A stretch of DNA of 6,857 nt, from NCBI GenBank assembly GCA_002390675.1, contig DGPZ01000059.1, positions 12,745 through 19,601 of the forward strand, in the 5' to 3' direction. Position numbers and translations under genes: made by a program. Positions within the stretch are counted from its first letter, which is position 1; every line of letters starts with the position of its first letter. The notes under the pieces are model-generated. The model ran no database searches, was not told the DNA's origin, and saw only the letters and a program-made list of their open reading frames with translations. Positions 1 through 6,136 of this stretch are shown piece by piece. Source of the DNA: Deltaproteobacteria bacterium UBA4427. GTDB lineage: Bacteria > Myxococcota_A > UBA9160 > UBA4427.

Positions 1-825
1 ATGATCTTCTTCCCCTACGCCAAATACCTGAACGCGGTCATGGCCACGGAGCAGGCGGCAGGCACCTTGATTGCTTCGGAAGCCTTCGCGGATCGAATCG
101 GCATTCCGCAGGACAAGCGCGTCTATTGGCGCGGCGGCGCCTTCGCTGTCGAAGATCCGTGGAATTTCAGCGAGCGCCCGTCATTCGATCGCGCGCCCGC
201 CATGAAGACCTGCCATACGACCGCACTCTCAAACGCCGGCCTCGACCTCGAAGAGATCGACCTCTTCGACTTTTACTCCTGCTTCCCGATCGCAATCTCC
301 ATGGCGTGCGAATCTCTCGGCCTCGACCAAACAGACTCGCGCGGTCTCTCGATCACAGGCGGCCTGCCCTACGCCGGTGGCCCCGGAAGTAGCTACAGCT
401 TTCATTCTCTCGCGACCGCGGTCGAGCGATTACAAGCGGGCGCCGCGAAGAACGCCATGGTGACGGGGAACGGTTGGTATCTCACGAAGCACTCCGCCTC
501 TGTCTTGTCTCTCGAACCTAATTCCGAGACCCCGACTGCAGCCGCAAACGACGACTTCCGCGCGCCTTCGTCCGGCGAGCCAGTCATGCTCGACAAGGCA
601 CCCGAAGGAAATGCAACGGTCGAGACCTATACAATCGGACATGGCCGCGACGGATCGCCCGAGAAGGGCCTCATTGTCGGCCGATTGGACTCGACTAACG
701 CGCGTTTCCTCGCGACCGCGCCCTCGGACGCGAGCCTACTTGCCGATCTAGAAACCCGTGAGTTGATCGGCACCAAAGGAAACGTCGCCATGCGTGACGG
801 CAAAGCAATATTCGAACCGGCCTAG
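1..825 (+). CDS. Thiolase-family acetyl-CoA acetyltransferase, C-terminal part (5'-partial)
   Basis: This is the C-terminal 274 residues of a thiolase-like protein of the SCP-x/TLP1 type, which condense or cleave acyl-CoA thioesters. Visible landmarks are F-Y-S-C-F-P at about 91-95 (Cys94 in the position of the family's H-D-C-F motif), a glycine-rich T-G-G-L-P-Y-A-G-G-P-G stretch at 119-129 followed by S-F-H at 133-135, and G-N-G-W-Y-L-T-K-H-S at 157-166. Residues about 200-272 (V-E-T-Y-T-I, G-R-L-D, R-F-L-A, E-L-I-G) match the extra C-terminal domain typical of thiolase-like protein type 1. Family members are usually close to 500 aa, so the N-terminal half with the usual nucleophilic Cys is missing. 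The ATG at base 1 is probably an internal Met at the window edge, though a truly truncated gene cannot be excluded. The stop shares CTAG with the stop of the opposing Rieske gene. Substrate unknown. Confidence 0.85.
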   Translation: MIFFPYAKYLNAVMATEQAAGTLIASEAFADRIGIPQDKRVYWRGGAFAVEDPWNFSERPSFDRAPAMKTCHTTALSNAGLDLEEIDLFDFYSCFPIAISMACESLGLDQTDSRGLSITGGLPYAGGPGSSYSFHSLATAVERLQAGAAKNAMVTGNGWYLTKHSASVLSLEPNSETPTAAANDDFRAPSSGEPVMLDKAPEGNATVETYTIGHGRDGSPEKGLIVGRLDSTNARFLATAPSDASLLADLETRELIGTKGNVAMRDGKAIFEPA

Positions 826-1676
826 GTAGACGAGACTAAACGCACATTCCCGGTCGCCGGATCCACTTCAACCCTCGGCGCACGCCGCAAGCGGAGCCTG
901 CGCTCGTCCGTGCTCCCGCCCGTCGCCACGTCAAAGCGGTAACCGTGCCAGGGACAGATAATTTCGCCGCGCTTGACCTCACACGACTCAAGCGGCCCGA
1001 GCCAGTGGGGACATTCGGTGGCATGGGCAAGCAGCTCACCCTCGATGTCGACAAGCCTAAATGGATGCCCCGCGAAATCCACAACGAGGGGAAGTTTCTC
1101 ACGTAGGGCCTCAACCGCCCCTAGCGAAACGATCTCTCCGGAATCCGCAGCGCCCGTCTCCACGCGCCGATCCGAGGCGACGATACGCTGCTGCATCATC
1201 TCTTCATCTTGATCCCAAAGGCCTGCATAGAGTTTCAAATAGGCCTCTCCAATTTTTCCGAGAACCTCGTCAGCCGTCCCTTCGGGTAGAGGCGGCACCC
1301 AAAATTCGACTCGAATCGAGGTCGTGTCTTCCGAGCTGGACTTGAGATACGTCCAGATTTCTCCCGGCGCACCTAAGCCAGATCGCGTGCGAGCCACATA
1401 ACAACTGGCTTCGTGGTCAACCGAGAGTTCAATCTCGGAAGAAGCGCCTCCAGGGAATCCCACATCCCCGTGCCAGCCCCATTCGCCAGCCTCAAGAAGC
1501 TCGATCGATTCAAAAGCCTGGTCATGGAGCCAAGGTAGATGCTCCCAGTCGAACACGTTCTCCCACACCCTCGCAATCGGGGCACCGATCTCGCGCTCGT
1601 ATACCGCCGCCTCCAACAACTCCGGGTGACGCGTTAGAGATCTCGGCGGCTGGGGCGTAAGCGCATCTTTAGGCAT
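822..1676 (-). CDS. SRPBCC-Rieske [2Fe-2S] protein, possible domain-permuted Rieske oxygenase
   Basis: This is a predicted 284-aa cytoplasmic protein with two domains. Residues about 20-175 form an SRPBCC (START/polyketide-cyclase-like) domain, and about 195-282 a Rieske domain. The Rieske cluster ligands are clear: C222-x-H224 (C-P-H-W-L-G-P-L) and C241-x2-H244 (C-P-W-H-G-Y-R-F-D), 16 residues apart. The SRPBCC domain contains E39-x3-D43-x2-H46-x4-H51, the pattern known from the catalytic iron site of Rieske oxygenase alpha subunits. A D-Q-D-E-E-M-M-Q-Q-R segment at 155-164 could supply the third, carboxylate ligand (inferred). Classical alpha subunits carry the Rieske domain first; here the order is reversed. 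I chose the ATG at 1676 because it overlaps the antiporter stop by 8 nt (ATGCCTAA) and follows a GAAGGG at 11 nt. The frame is open 17 codons further, to 1727, inside the antiporter gene. No reductase or ferredoxin partner is in the window. The domain calls are firm; oxygenase activity is a hypothesis. Confidence 0.85.
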   Translation of the reverse strand: MPKDALTPQPPRSLTRHPELLEAAVYEREIGAPIARVWENVFDWEHLPWLHDQAFESIELLEAGEWGWHGDVGFPGGASSEIELSVDHEASCYVARTRSGLGAPGEIWTYLKSSSEDTTSIRVEFWVPPLPEGTADEVLGKIGEAYLKLYAGLWDQDEEMMQQRIVASDRRVETGAADSGEIVSLGAVEALREKLPLVVDFAGHPFRLVDIEGELLAHATECPHWLGPLESCEVKRGEIICPWHGYRFDVATGGSTDERRLRLRRAPRVEVDPATGNVRLVSST

Positions 1677-3597
1677 GGGCGACTGCGCCCTTCGCGCCGA
1701 TAGCCTCTTCGCCGGGGGCCTCATCAAGCGGTGCAGTAACCCAGCCTTGCGTGGCTAGTTCCCGAAAAGCGTCTTCGCGCTCAGGAAGATGAATTGCCGC
1801 AGCGACTCGATCCCCATCTAGGAACGACCAAGCGGAGTCCACAGCAAATATGCGCCCCTCGCGTTCAACCGCGAGCAACACACTTCGCTCTGAATTCCCC
1901 GTGGACTCGACAGAACTCGTCGTCTCGGGGTCTTCTTCTTCTCGCTCCGGAGTCTCGTACACGAAATGAAAGACTTCGACATCCCCGCGCCGCCCCCGCA
2001 CATCCCATCGCTCGACATCATGGGGCGCATCAAACGCGATCTTCGCCTGGCCACTGCCCAGCTGTTCCAAAACGAGACCACCACCCGCATCCGAAGTCGC
2101 CACGAGCCCATTCGGTACCCCGAAGCGATCCTTTGCGCGTCCCACGAAAACGCTGTTGAGCGTTCGGTTCGTTGTTAAGGCAATCACAGTGCGCGCAAAA
2201 CCGAAGCGCGCCCTCTGCATAATATTTTCTTGAAGCGCATCGCCGTACACGACAGAGAATCCTGCCTCTTCCGCACGACGAATACCCGCAGGATTGGAGT
2301 CGAGGAAGACCACAGGAACGTCTCCGCGCCGAAGCTCCTCAGCAAGGGCGAGCCCTAGCGTCTGAGCGGTCAAGATCGCAACGGTATCTCTTTGTCGCAG
2401 CCGAACGCCTAAGAAGTTGCCAACCGGGCCCGCCGAGAATCCCGCGAGGGTCACGGTCACAGCGATCGTCAGAAACACGAGAGCACGGAGTTCCGCGCCG
2501 CCTTCAAGGCCGGCGCGTTCGAGATCGGCAGCAACAAGGGAAGCAATCGCCGCGGCAACAATGCCCCGAGGTGCCACCCATGCCAGAAAGAAGCGCTCGC
2601 CGCGGTCGAGATCCGAACCGAGCGTGCAGAGCCAAACGCCAAGCGGGCGCACCACAAAGATCAGCGCCATCACGACCGCGAGACCTGCCCAACCAAGCGC
2701 GCGCACTTCTGCGAATCGAACATCCGCTGCCAATAAAATGAAAAGCAGTCCGATCAGCATCACCGTCAGCTGGTCTTTAAATTCCCGCAAATCGCGCTCG
2801 ACCGGCGAATGAGTATTCCCCACGACCACGCCAGCGACGGTCACGGCGAGCACACCACTATGAGAAAGCAGTGCTTCCGATCCCGCGTAGAGCAGAAGAA
2901 CCGACGAAAGCACGAAGACGTTCTCGAGGCCGTCCGGCAACAATCGAGAGATCCGCAGCGATCGCGCAATCATGAAACCCGCCACTACGCCTAACATAGA
3001 GCCGGCCGCCATACGCGCAAGCCCTGCACCACTCTGTGCGAGCAGAAGCGAACCCGGATCCCCCGAGAGCGCCAACTTCAAAATCACAACGGAAAGAATC
3101 GCGCCGATCGGATCGATTAAGACGCCTTCCGCTTCAAGCACCGTCGCGACTTTTGGCTTGAGTCGCAATTCCGAAACAAGCGGCCCAACCACCGTCGGTC
3201 CCGTCACCACGACGAGGCCGCCAAAGAGCAGCGACTCCATCAGGCCCCAGCCCAATAAAATATGGACGGCGACCGCACCGCCCGCGAGCGTCACGAGTGC
3301 ACCCCAGGTGATCAGCCTACGAATGGCCGTGCCTGATCGCCTAAGTCTCGATATTTCGAGGTTAAGTCCGCCCTCGAATAGAATGATCGCTACAGCAAAG
3401 TCGACTATGGCGAAGAGGCCGTCTCCGAGTTGGCGGGGCTGGACCCAACCTAAGCCATCGGGTCCAAGCGAGACGCCCGTGACCAAAAGCAAAACGATTC
3501 CCGGCAAACGGAGATGACGCGCGATGGCCTGCGCAAACATCCCCGCGAGCAGAGCCAGCGCAAAAGAAAGTCTCGGATCCGTTCCGGGAACACTCAT
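1669..3597 (-). CDS. CPA1/NhaP-type monovalent cation/proton antiporter with TrkA-N-like C-terminal region
   Basis: This is a 642-aa inner-membrane protein. Residues about 8-400 are a run of hydrophobic helices of the CPA1 fold. Diagnostic pieces are F-E-G-G-L at 74-78, the unwound-helix segment T-G-P-T-V-V-G-P at 132-139, E-G-V-L-I-D-P at 157-163 with D162 as the likely ion-binding acid, and A-P-R-G-I-V at 342-347 with the conserved Arg. Many NhaP proteins have T-D-P and N-D at the second and third sites; here they read T-G-P and I-D, a variant that I recall from other TrkA-tailed bacterial antiporters. Residues about 404-500 form a Rossmann-like TrkA-N domain with the beta2 acid in F-L-D-S-N (431-435), but without a clear GxGxxG. 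An acidic linker (551-557) and a TrkA-C-like end (about 570-620) follow. Role: Na+ or K+ exchange for H+ in pH and ion homeostasis, possibly nucleotide-gated. It overlaps the Rieske gene by 8 nt; 186 bp with no recognisable promoter or terminator separate it from egtB. Ion specificity cannot be read from the sequence. Confidence 0.9.
   Translation of the reverse strand: MSVPGTDPRLSFALALLAGMFAQAIARHLRLPGIVLLLVTGVSLGPDGLGWVQPRQLGDGLFAIVDFAVAIILFEGGLNLEISRLRRSGTAIRRLITWGALVTLAGGAVAVHILLGWGLMESLLFGGLVVVTGPTVVGPLVSELRLKPKVATVLEAEGVLIDPIGAILSVVILKLALSGDPGSLLLAQSGAGLARMAAGSMLGVVAGFMIARSLRISRLLPDGLENVFVLSSVLLLYAGSEALLSHSGVLAVTVAGVVVGNTHSPVERDLREFKDQLTVMLIGLLFILLAADVRFAEVRALGWAGLAVVMALIFVVRPLGVWLCTLGSDLDRGERFFLAWVAPRGIVAAAIASLVAADLERAGLEGGAELRALVFLTIAVTVTLAGFSAGPVGNFLGVRLRQRDTVAILTAQTLGLALAEELRRGDVPVVFLDSNPAGIRRAEEAGFSVVYGDALQENIMQRARFGFARTVIALTTNRTLNSVFVGRAKDRFGVPNGLVATSDAGGGLVLEQLGSGQAKIAFDAPHDVERWDVRGRRGDVEVFHFVYETPEREEEDPETTSSVESTGNSERSVLLAVEREGRIFAVDSAWSFLDGDRVAAAIHLPEREDAFRELATQGWVTAPLDEAPGEEAIGAKGAVAHA
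1688..1693 (-). promoter_or_regulatory. Probable ribosome-binding site of the SRPBCC-Rieske gene
   Basis: On the minus strand this reads GAAGGG, 11 nt before the ATG at 1676, inside the end of the antiporter gene. It favours the 1676 start over the upstream in-frame ATGs at 1724 and 1727. The spacing is slightly long, so coupling to translation of the antiporter probably matters more. Confidence 0.4.
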
Positions 3598-3783
3598 CTC
3601 ATCTCACTCGGATGCGACGCGGTTTCTGCCAAGGCGTGTCGGTCATTTCGAAAGCCTAGCGGGTCGCTCACCATGAGGGAGTACAGCGGCCGATCGGTGA
3701 CGCGAAGTGAGCGAGCTCATCTGCTTTCTACTCACATAGCCGCCCACTCAGAAGGTCACGTCAGCGAGCTCGACTCAGCGTAT

Positions 3784-5067
3784 TCAAGTTGAGGCGTCAC
3801 GAGCGAGGCGAATTCCACTGAATTGCCAGCGCGCATCCGGTGGAAAGAAATTTCGGTAACTCGCACGGAGATGGGATCGCGGCGACACGCAGGAGCCGCC
3901 CTTTAAAACGACCTGACTGGACATAAACTTGCCGTTGTATTCCCCAAGCGCGCCAGCTTCGGGGCGATACCCGGGATAGGCGGAGTAAGCGCTGGCAGTC
4001 CATTCCCAAACATCTCCGAAGAGCTGGAGGGGACCTGCTTCCAGAGACCTAACTGGGGCGATCCCAGGATGGAATCTCCCACCCTCCAGGAAATTCCCCT
4101 CGACCGAAACTCGACGCGCCGCGTGTTCCCACTCGGGCTCCGTCGGCAGCCGACATCCGGCCCACCGTGCGAAGGCGTCCGCTTCAAAAAGACTCACATG
4201 GGCCACAGGCTCTTCGCTTCGAACAGGCCGAAGGCCTGAGAGCGTGAAATGCCACCAGCTCTCGTCATGATACTGCCAATAAAGTGGAGCCTTCCAGCCT
4301 GCCTTCTGGACTTGCGCCCAGCCTTCAGAAAGCCAGAACTCGGGACGCGCATAACCTCCGTCTTCCATGAAGGCGATAAATTCTCCGTTCCGAATCGGTC
4401 GAGAGGCCAACTCAAAGGGCTCGAGATGAACGCGATGCCGCGGAAATTCGTTGTCAAAGCCAAAGCTCGAGCCGGCATGTCCGACCTCAACCACGCCGCC
4501 GCGCTCCGCATGCCATGCAAGCGATTGAATCGCGAGATTCGGGGATTCCTTAGTGGGTCGGTAAACGGGGGCCAGCGGGTTCTGGGAAAGCAGATGCTTC
4601 ACGTCCGTCAGTAAAAGTTCTTGATGCTGCTGCTCGTGATGAAGACCTAACTCAACGACATCCATCTGCTCTTCGCTGAGCCTGCCAGGGTCGTTGAGCA
4701 ATTCGCTTACGAGGGTTTCGATTACCGCTCGGTACTCAAGGATTTCTTCGAACGACGGGCGGGTGAGCAGGCCTCGGTCCGGCCGCGAATATTGTTCGCC
4801 TACGGCGTTGTAGTAGGAATTGAACAGGACTTCGAAGCGCGGATGGTGAGGCTTATAGTTTGGCAGAGAGGGCTTAATAACGAAGGTTTCGAGGAACCAG
4901 GTTGTATGCGCAAGATGCCACTTCGCAGGGCTCGCATCGGCCATCGACTGTGCCGCGCAATCCTCCGCCGACAGCGGATCACAAAGCCGCGCCGTGATAT
5001 TTCGAACCGCTCGAAATCGCCGTGCGAGAAGCTCATTACGCGCGGCCGCGTTCGCGTTCGCGTTCAT
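3784..5067 (-). CDS. egtB: EgtB, ergothioneine biosynthesis sulfoxide synthase
   Basis: This 427-aa protein is a non-heme iron enzyme that couples trimethylhistidine (hercynine) to a thiol donor with O2, giving the sulfoxide precursor of ergothioneine. Residues about 10-165 are a DinB-like four-helix domain with H-L-A-H-T-T-W-F at 51-58 and H-H-E-Q-Q-H-Q-E at 143-150. By family comparison the iron ligands are His54, His144 and His148. Residues about 185-425 are the FGE-sulfatase (formylglycine-generating-enzyme-like) domain, with R-L-P-T-E-P-E-W-E (306-314), G-D-V-W-E-W-T (351-357) and L-K-G-G-S-C (388-393). F-N-S-Y-Y-N at 82-87 resembles the EgtB branch thought to use free cysteine instead of gamma-glutamylcysteine; the absence of egtC agrees. 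No egtD (histidine methyltransferase) or egtE is in the window. The ATG at 5067 has a GGAG about 10 nt upstream. The first residues, M-N-A-N-A-N-A, come from a GCGTTC micro-repeat. The length is normal for the family. OvoA is less likely because no methyltransferase domain is fused. Confidence 0.93.
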   Translation of the reverse strand: MNANANAAARNELLARRFRAVRNITARLCDPLSAEDCAAQSMADASPAKWHLAHTTWFLETFVIKPSLPNYKPHHPRFEVLFNSYYNAVGEQYSRPDRGLLTRPSFEEILEYRAVIETLVSELLNDPGRLSEEQMDVVELGLHHEQQHQELLLTDVKHLLSQNPLAPVYRPTKESPNLAIQSLAWHAERGGVVEVGHAGSSFGFDNEFPRHRVHLEPFELASRPIRNGEFIAFMEDGGYARPEFWLSEGWAQVQKAGWKAPLYWQYHDESWWHFTLSGLRPVRSEEPVAHVSLFEADAFARWAGCRLPTEPEWEHAARRVSVEGNFLEGGRFHPGIAPVRSLEAGPLQLFGDVWEWTASAYSAYPGYRPEAGALGEYNGKFMSSQVVLKGGSCVSPRSHLRASYRNFFPPDARWQFSGIRLARDAST

Positions 5068-5117
5068 AGGGGAAGGACTCCAACATCCTCACGACCATCA
5101 GGATAACAGCGTGCGCC

Positions 5118-5180
5118 TAGGCCGAGGAGATCGTGTCGTAGAATAGACAAATCTCGCGTCTTAGGCCGCGAATAGGCCGA
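5118..5180. repeat. Three same-orientation TAGGCCG copies in the gap upstream of egtB
   Basis: The 122-bp gap between the cytochrome stop and the egtB start contains TAGGCCGA at 5118-5125, TAGGCCGC at 5162-5169 and TAGGCCGA at 5173-5180. Start-to-start distances are 44 and 11 bp, multiples of roughly one helical turn, so the copies lie on the same DNA face. This could be an operator for egtB. The unit is short and G+C-rich, so chance is possible. I see no convincing -35/-10 pair in the gap. Confidence 0.35.
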
Positions 5181-5189
5181 AACGTGTCG

Positions 5190-5672
5190 CTATTGCACGT
5201 CGTCTCCGGGGTGCATCGAACGTGCACCCGGTTCACTCACATGCCTAAGATAGAAGAGCAAATCCGCTCGCGCAGAAGCATTCGGCACCCCAGGCGAAAC
5301 CATCCGATTGCCCGGTATGAAGCCCGCGGGACTCGCAAGAAACGCGGAGAGCGTACGGTCGTCCCACACGATCGAAGCAGAGAGTATCGCCGGCGATCCC
5401 ACATACTCAGGCGCTCGTCCCGACTTACGACCGTAAACCCCAAGCAGAGACGGGCCAACTTTCTTGACCGTTCCAGCGAGGTCATGACAAGTCCAACAGG
5501 GCACGGCCACCTGTCTCCCGGTCCTGAAGCGCGCTTGATCGGCTTCGCTCAGTCGACCCAAAATTGCCGCATCTGGGTCAGAGCAACCTCCGACTAACAA
5601 GACCAACAACACCAAAACAGACGCTGCGAGCATCCACGCACTGCTCGCATTTTGACGGTAAGGGAAGTTCAA
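5190..5672 (-). CDS. Class I cytochrome c, predicted lipoprotein
   Basis: This is a 160-aa single-heme cytochrome c of the c2/mitochondrial-like type. The N-terminus has a short basic and polar start, a hydrophobic stretch at about 16-27, and a lipobox L-V-G-G-C with Cys30 as the predicted lipidated residue. The mature protein should therefore be tethered to a membrane on the periplasmic side. The heme motif C-W-T-C-H is at 59-63. It is followed by G-P-S-L-L-G-V-Y-G-R at about 73-82, W103, and I-P-G-N-R-M at 119-124 with Met124 as the expected axial ligand. Role: electron carrier between membrane complexes; the partners are unknown. I chose the TTG start at 5672 because GGAGGAG lies 6 nt upstream and because TTGA joins it to the stop of the preceding gene. 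A frame extension to another TTG at 5711 would add 13 residues and discard this site. The 155-aa unknown protein upstream is likely in the same transcript. Confidence 0.88.
   Translation of the reverse strand: MNFPYRQNASSAWMLAASVLVLLVLLVGGCSDPDAAILGRLSEADQARFRTGRQVAVPCWTCHDLAGTVKKVGPSLLGVYGRKSGRAPEYVGSPAILSASIVWDDRTLSAFLASPAGFIPGNRMVSPGVPNASARADLLFYLRHVSEPGARSMHPGDDVQ
5209..5229 (-). other. Perfect 7-bp inverted repeat near the end of the cytochrome gene
   Basis: GGGTGCA and TGCACCC flank a 7-nt loop inside the last codons, ending 17 bp before the stop. There is no following T-run, so this is not a standard Rho-independent terminator. It could protect or end the mRNA 3' part, or simply be coding sequence for A-R-S-M-H-P. 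Confidence 0.3.
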
Positions 5673-6136
5673 GCTCGTCTCCTCCAGCTCGGGCCACCGC
5701 CGTGGCCCCAAAAATCTGCAATTAGCACCGAACGGCTACTGAAGACGCTCGACTGACGGCACTCGCTTTCGAGCATGCGATAAACCTCGACTTCCGAATC
5801 TAAATCGGTCGAATCCGAAATTCCGAATTCGCGGGGCAAAGCATCGATCTCCGAAAATTCAGCCAGCCATTGCGTTGCGGCTTCTTTGCGACCAAGCGCA
5901 TGACCAGCGGCGCCGACGAGATCAGACCTGCGTCCCGTCGCCGTGAGTTCTTCGCGCAAAGCGTGGACCCAAAAATGGATTGCCGTCGCATAACGTGAAT
6001 GTGACGGCGCATGATAGATTCGCAGCCATCGGTCGCCTCCTGCAGCCGAGTAGACCAGAGACTCCAGCCGTGGCCAATCACTCTGATCCACCTGCTGAAC
6101 GATCCTGTTCACGATGCGATTCGGCTGAATACTCAT
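5669..6136 (-). CDS. Unrecognised 155-aa protein upstream of cytochrome c
   Basis: I do not recognise a family. The predicted product has no signal peptide, no membrane segment and a single Cys (126). It is mixed charged and aromatic: W-P-R-L-E-S-L-V-Y near 21-29, R-W-L-R-I-Y-H near 36-42, an A-I-H-F-W-V-H-A-L-R-E-E-L helix near 52-64, and an acidic stretch at 111-125 rich in Asp and Glu. Evidence that it is real: its TGA overlaps the TTG of the cytochrome gene, whose strong ribosome-binding site sits in its 3' end, and it is collinear with its neighbours. The ATG at 6136 is the first plausible start after the upstream gene; it lacks a clear Shine-Dalgarno sequence but overlaps a small upstream ORF as ATGA. 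The frame stays open to 6355, but that would overlap the Cys-rich gene by nearly 100 bases. A cytoplasmic role linked to the cytochrome or to the Cys-rich protein is a guess from position only. Confidence 0.55.
   Translation of the reverse strand: MSIQPNRIVNRIVQQVDQSDWPRLESLVYSAAGGDRWLRIYHAPSHSRYATAIHFWVHALREELTATGRRSDLVGAAGHALGRKEAATQWLAEFSEIDALPREFGISDSTDLDSEVEVYRMLESECRQSSVFSSRSVLIADFWGHGGGPSWRRRA
5679..5685 (-). promoter_or_regulatory. Strong ribosome-binding site deciding the TTG start of the cytochrome c gene
   Basis: On the minus strand this reads GGAGGAG, a near-perfect anti-16S match, with six bases (ACGAGC) before the TTG at 5672. It lies inside the last codons of the upstream 155-aa gene, whose TGA stop overlaps the TTG. 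Confidence 0.75.

Noticed and set aside
1677..1727. Longer N-terminus of the Rieske protein starting at 1727 (17 extra residues).
   Set aside because: It would lie inside the antiporter gene, and the extra residues are Arg/Pro/Ala-rich with no domain content. The ATG at 1676 has an 8-nt overlap and an acceptable ribosome-binding site.
1669..3597. Repeated use of TTA-GGY for Leu-Gly in a G+C-rich gene as a possible signal.
   Set aside because: Only a minority of Leu-Gly pairs in the antiporter use TTA (about 3-4 of a dozen); the rest use CTT, CTC, CTG, CTA or TTG, so this looks like ordinary codon variation.
3598..3783. TTGGCA on the minus strand upstream of the antiporter as a -35 box or half of a sigma-54 site.
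   Set aside because: No matching -10 box at 16-18 bp and no TTGC at the sigma-54 distance.
3514..3792. Plus-strand 92-codon frame across the gap between the antiporter and egtB.
   Set aside because: It overlaps both flanking genes antisense, has a composition typical of a shadow frame and no recognisable motif. The 186-bp gap shows no convincing gene, promoter or terminator; only a 9-bp AGCGAGCTC repeat (3710 and 3763) was seen.
5673..5711. Cytochrome start at the upstream TTG (5711).
   Set aside because: It would place the strong GGAGGAG site inside the gene and add an acidic N-terminus ahead of the lipoprotein signal. The TTG at 5672 fits the spacing and the TTGA overlap.
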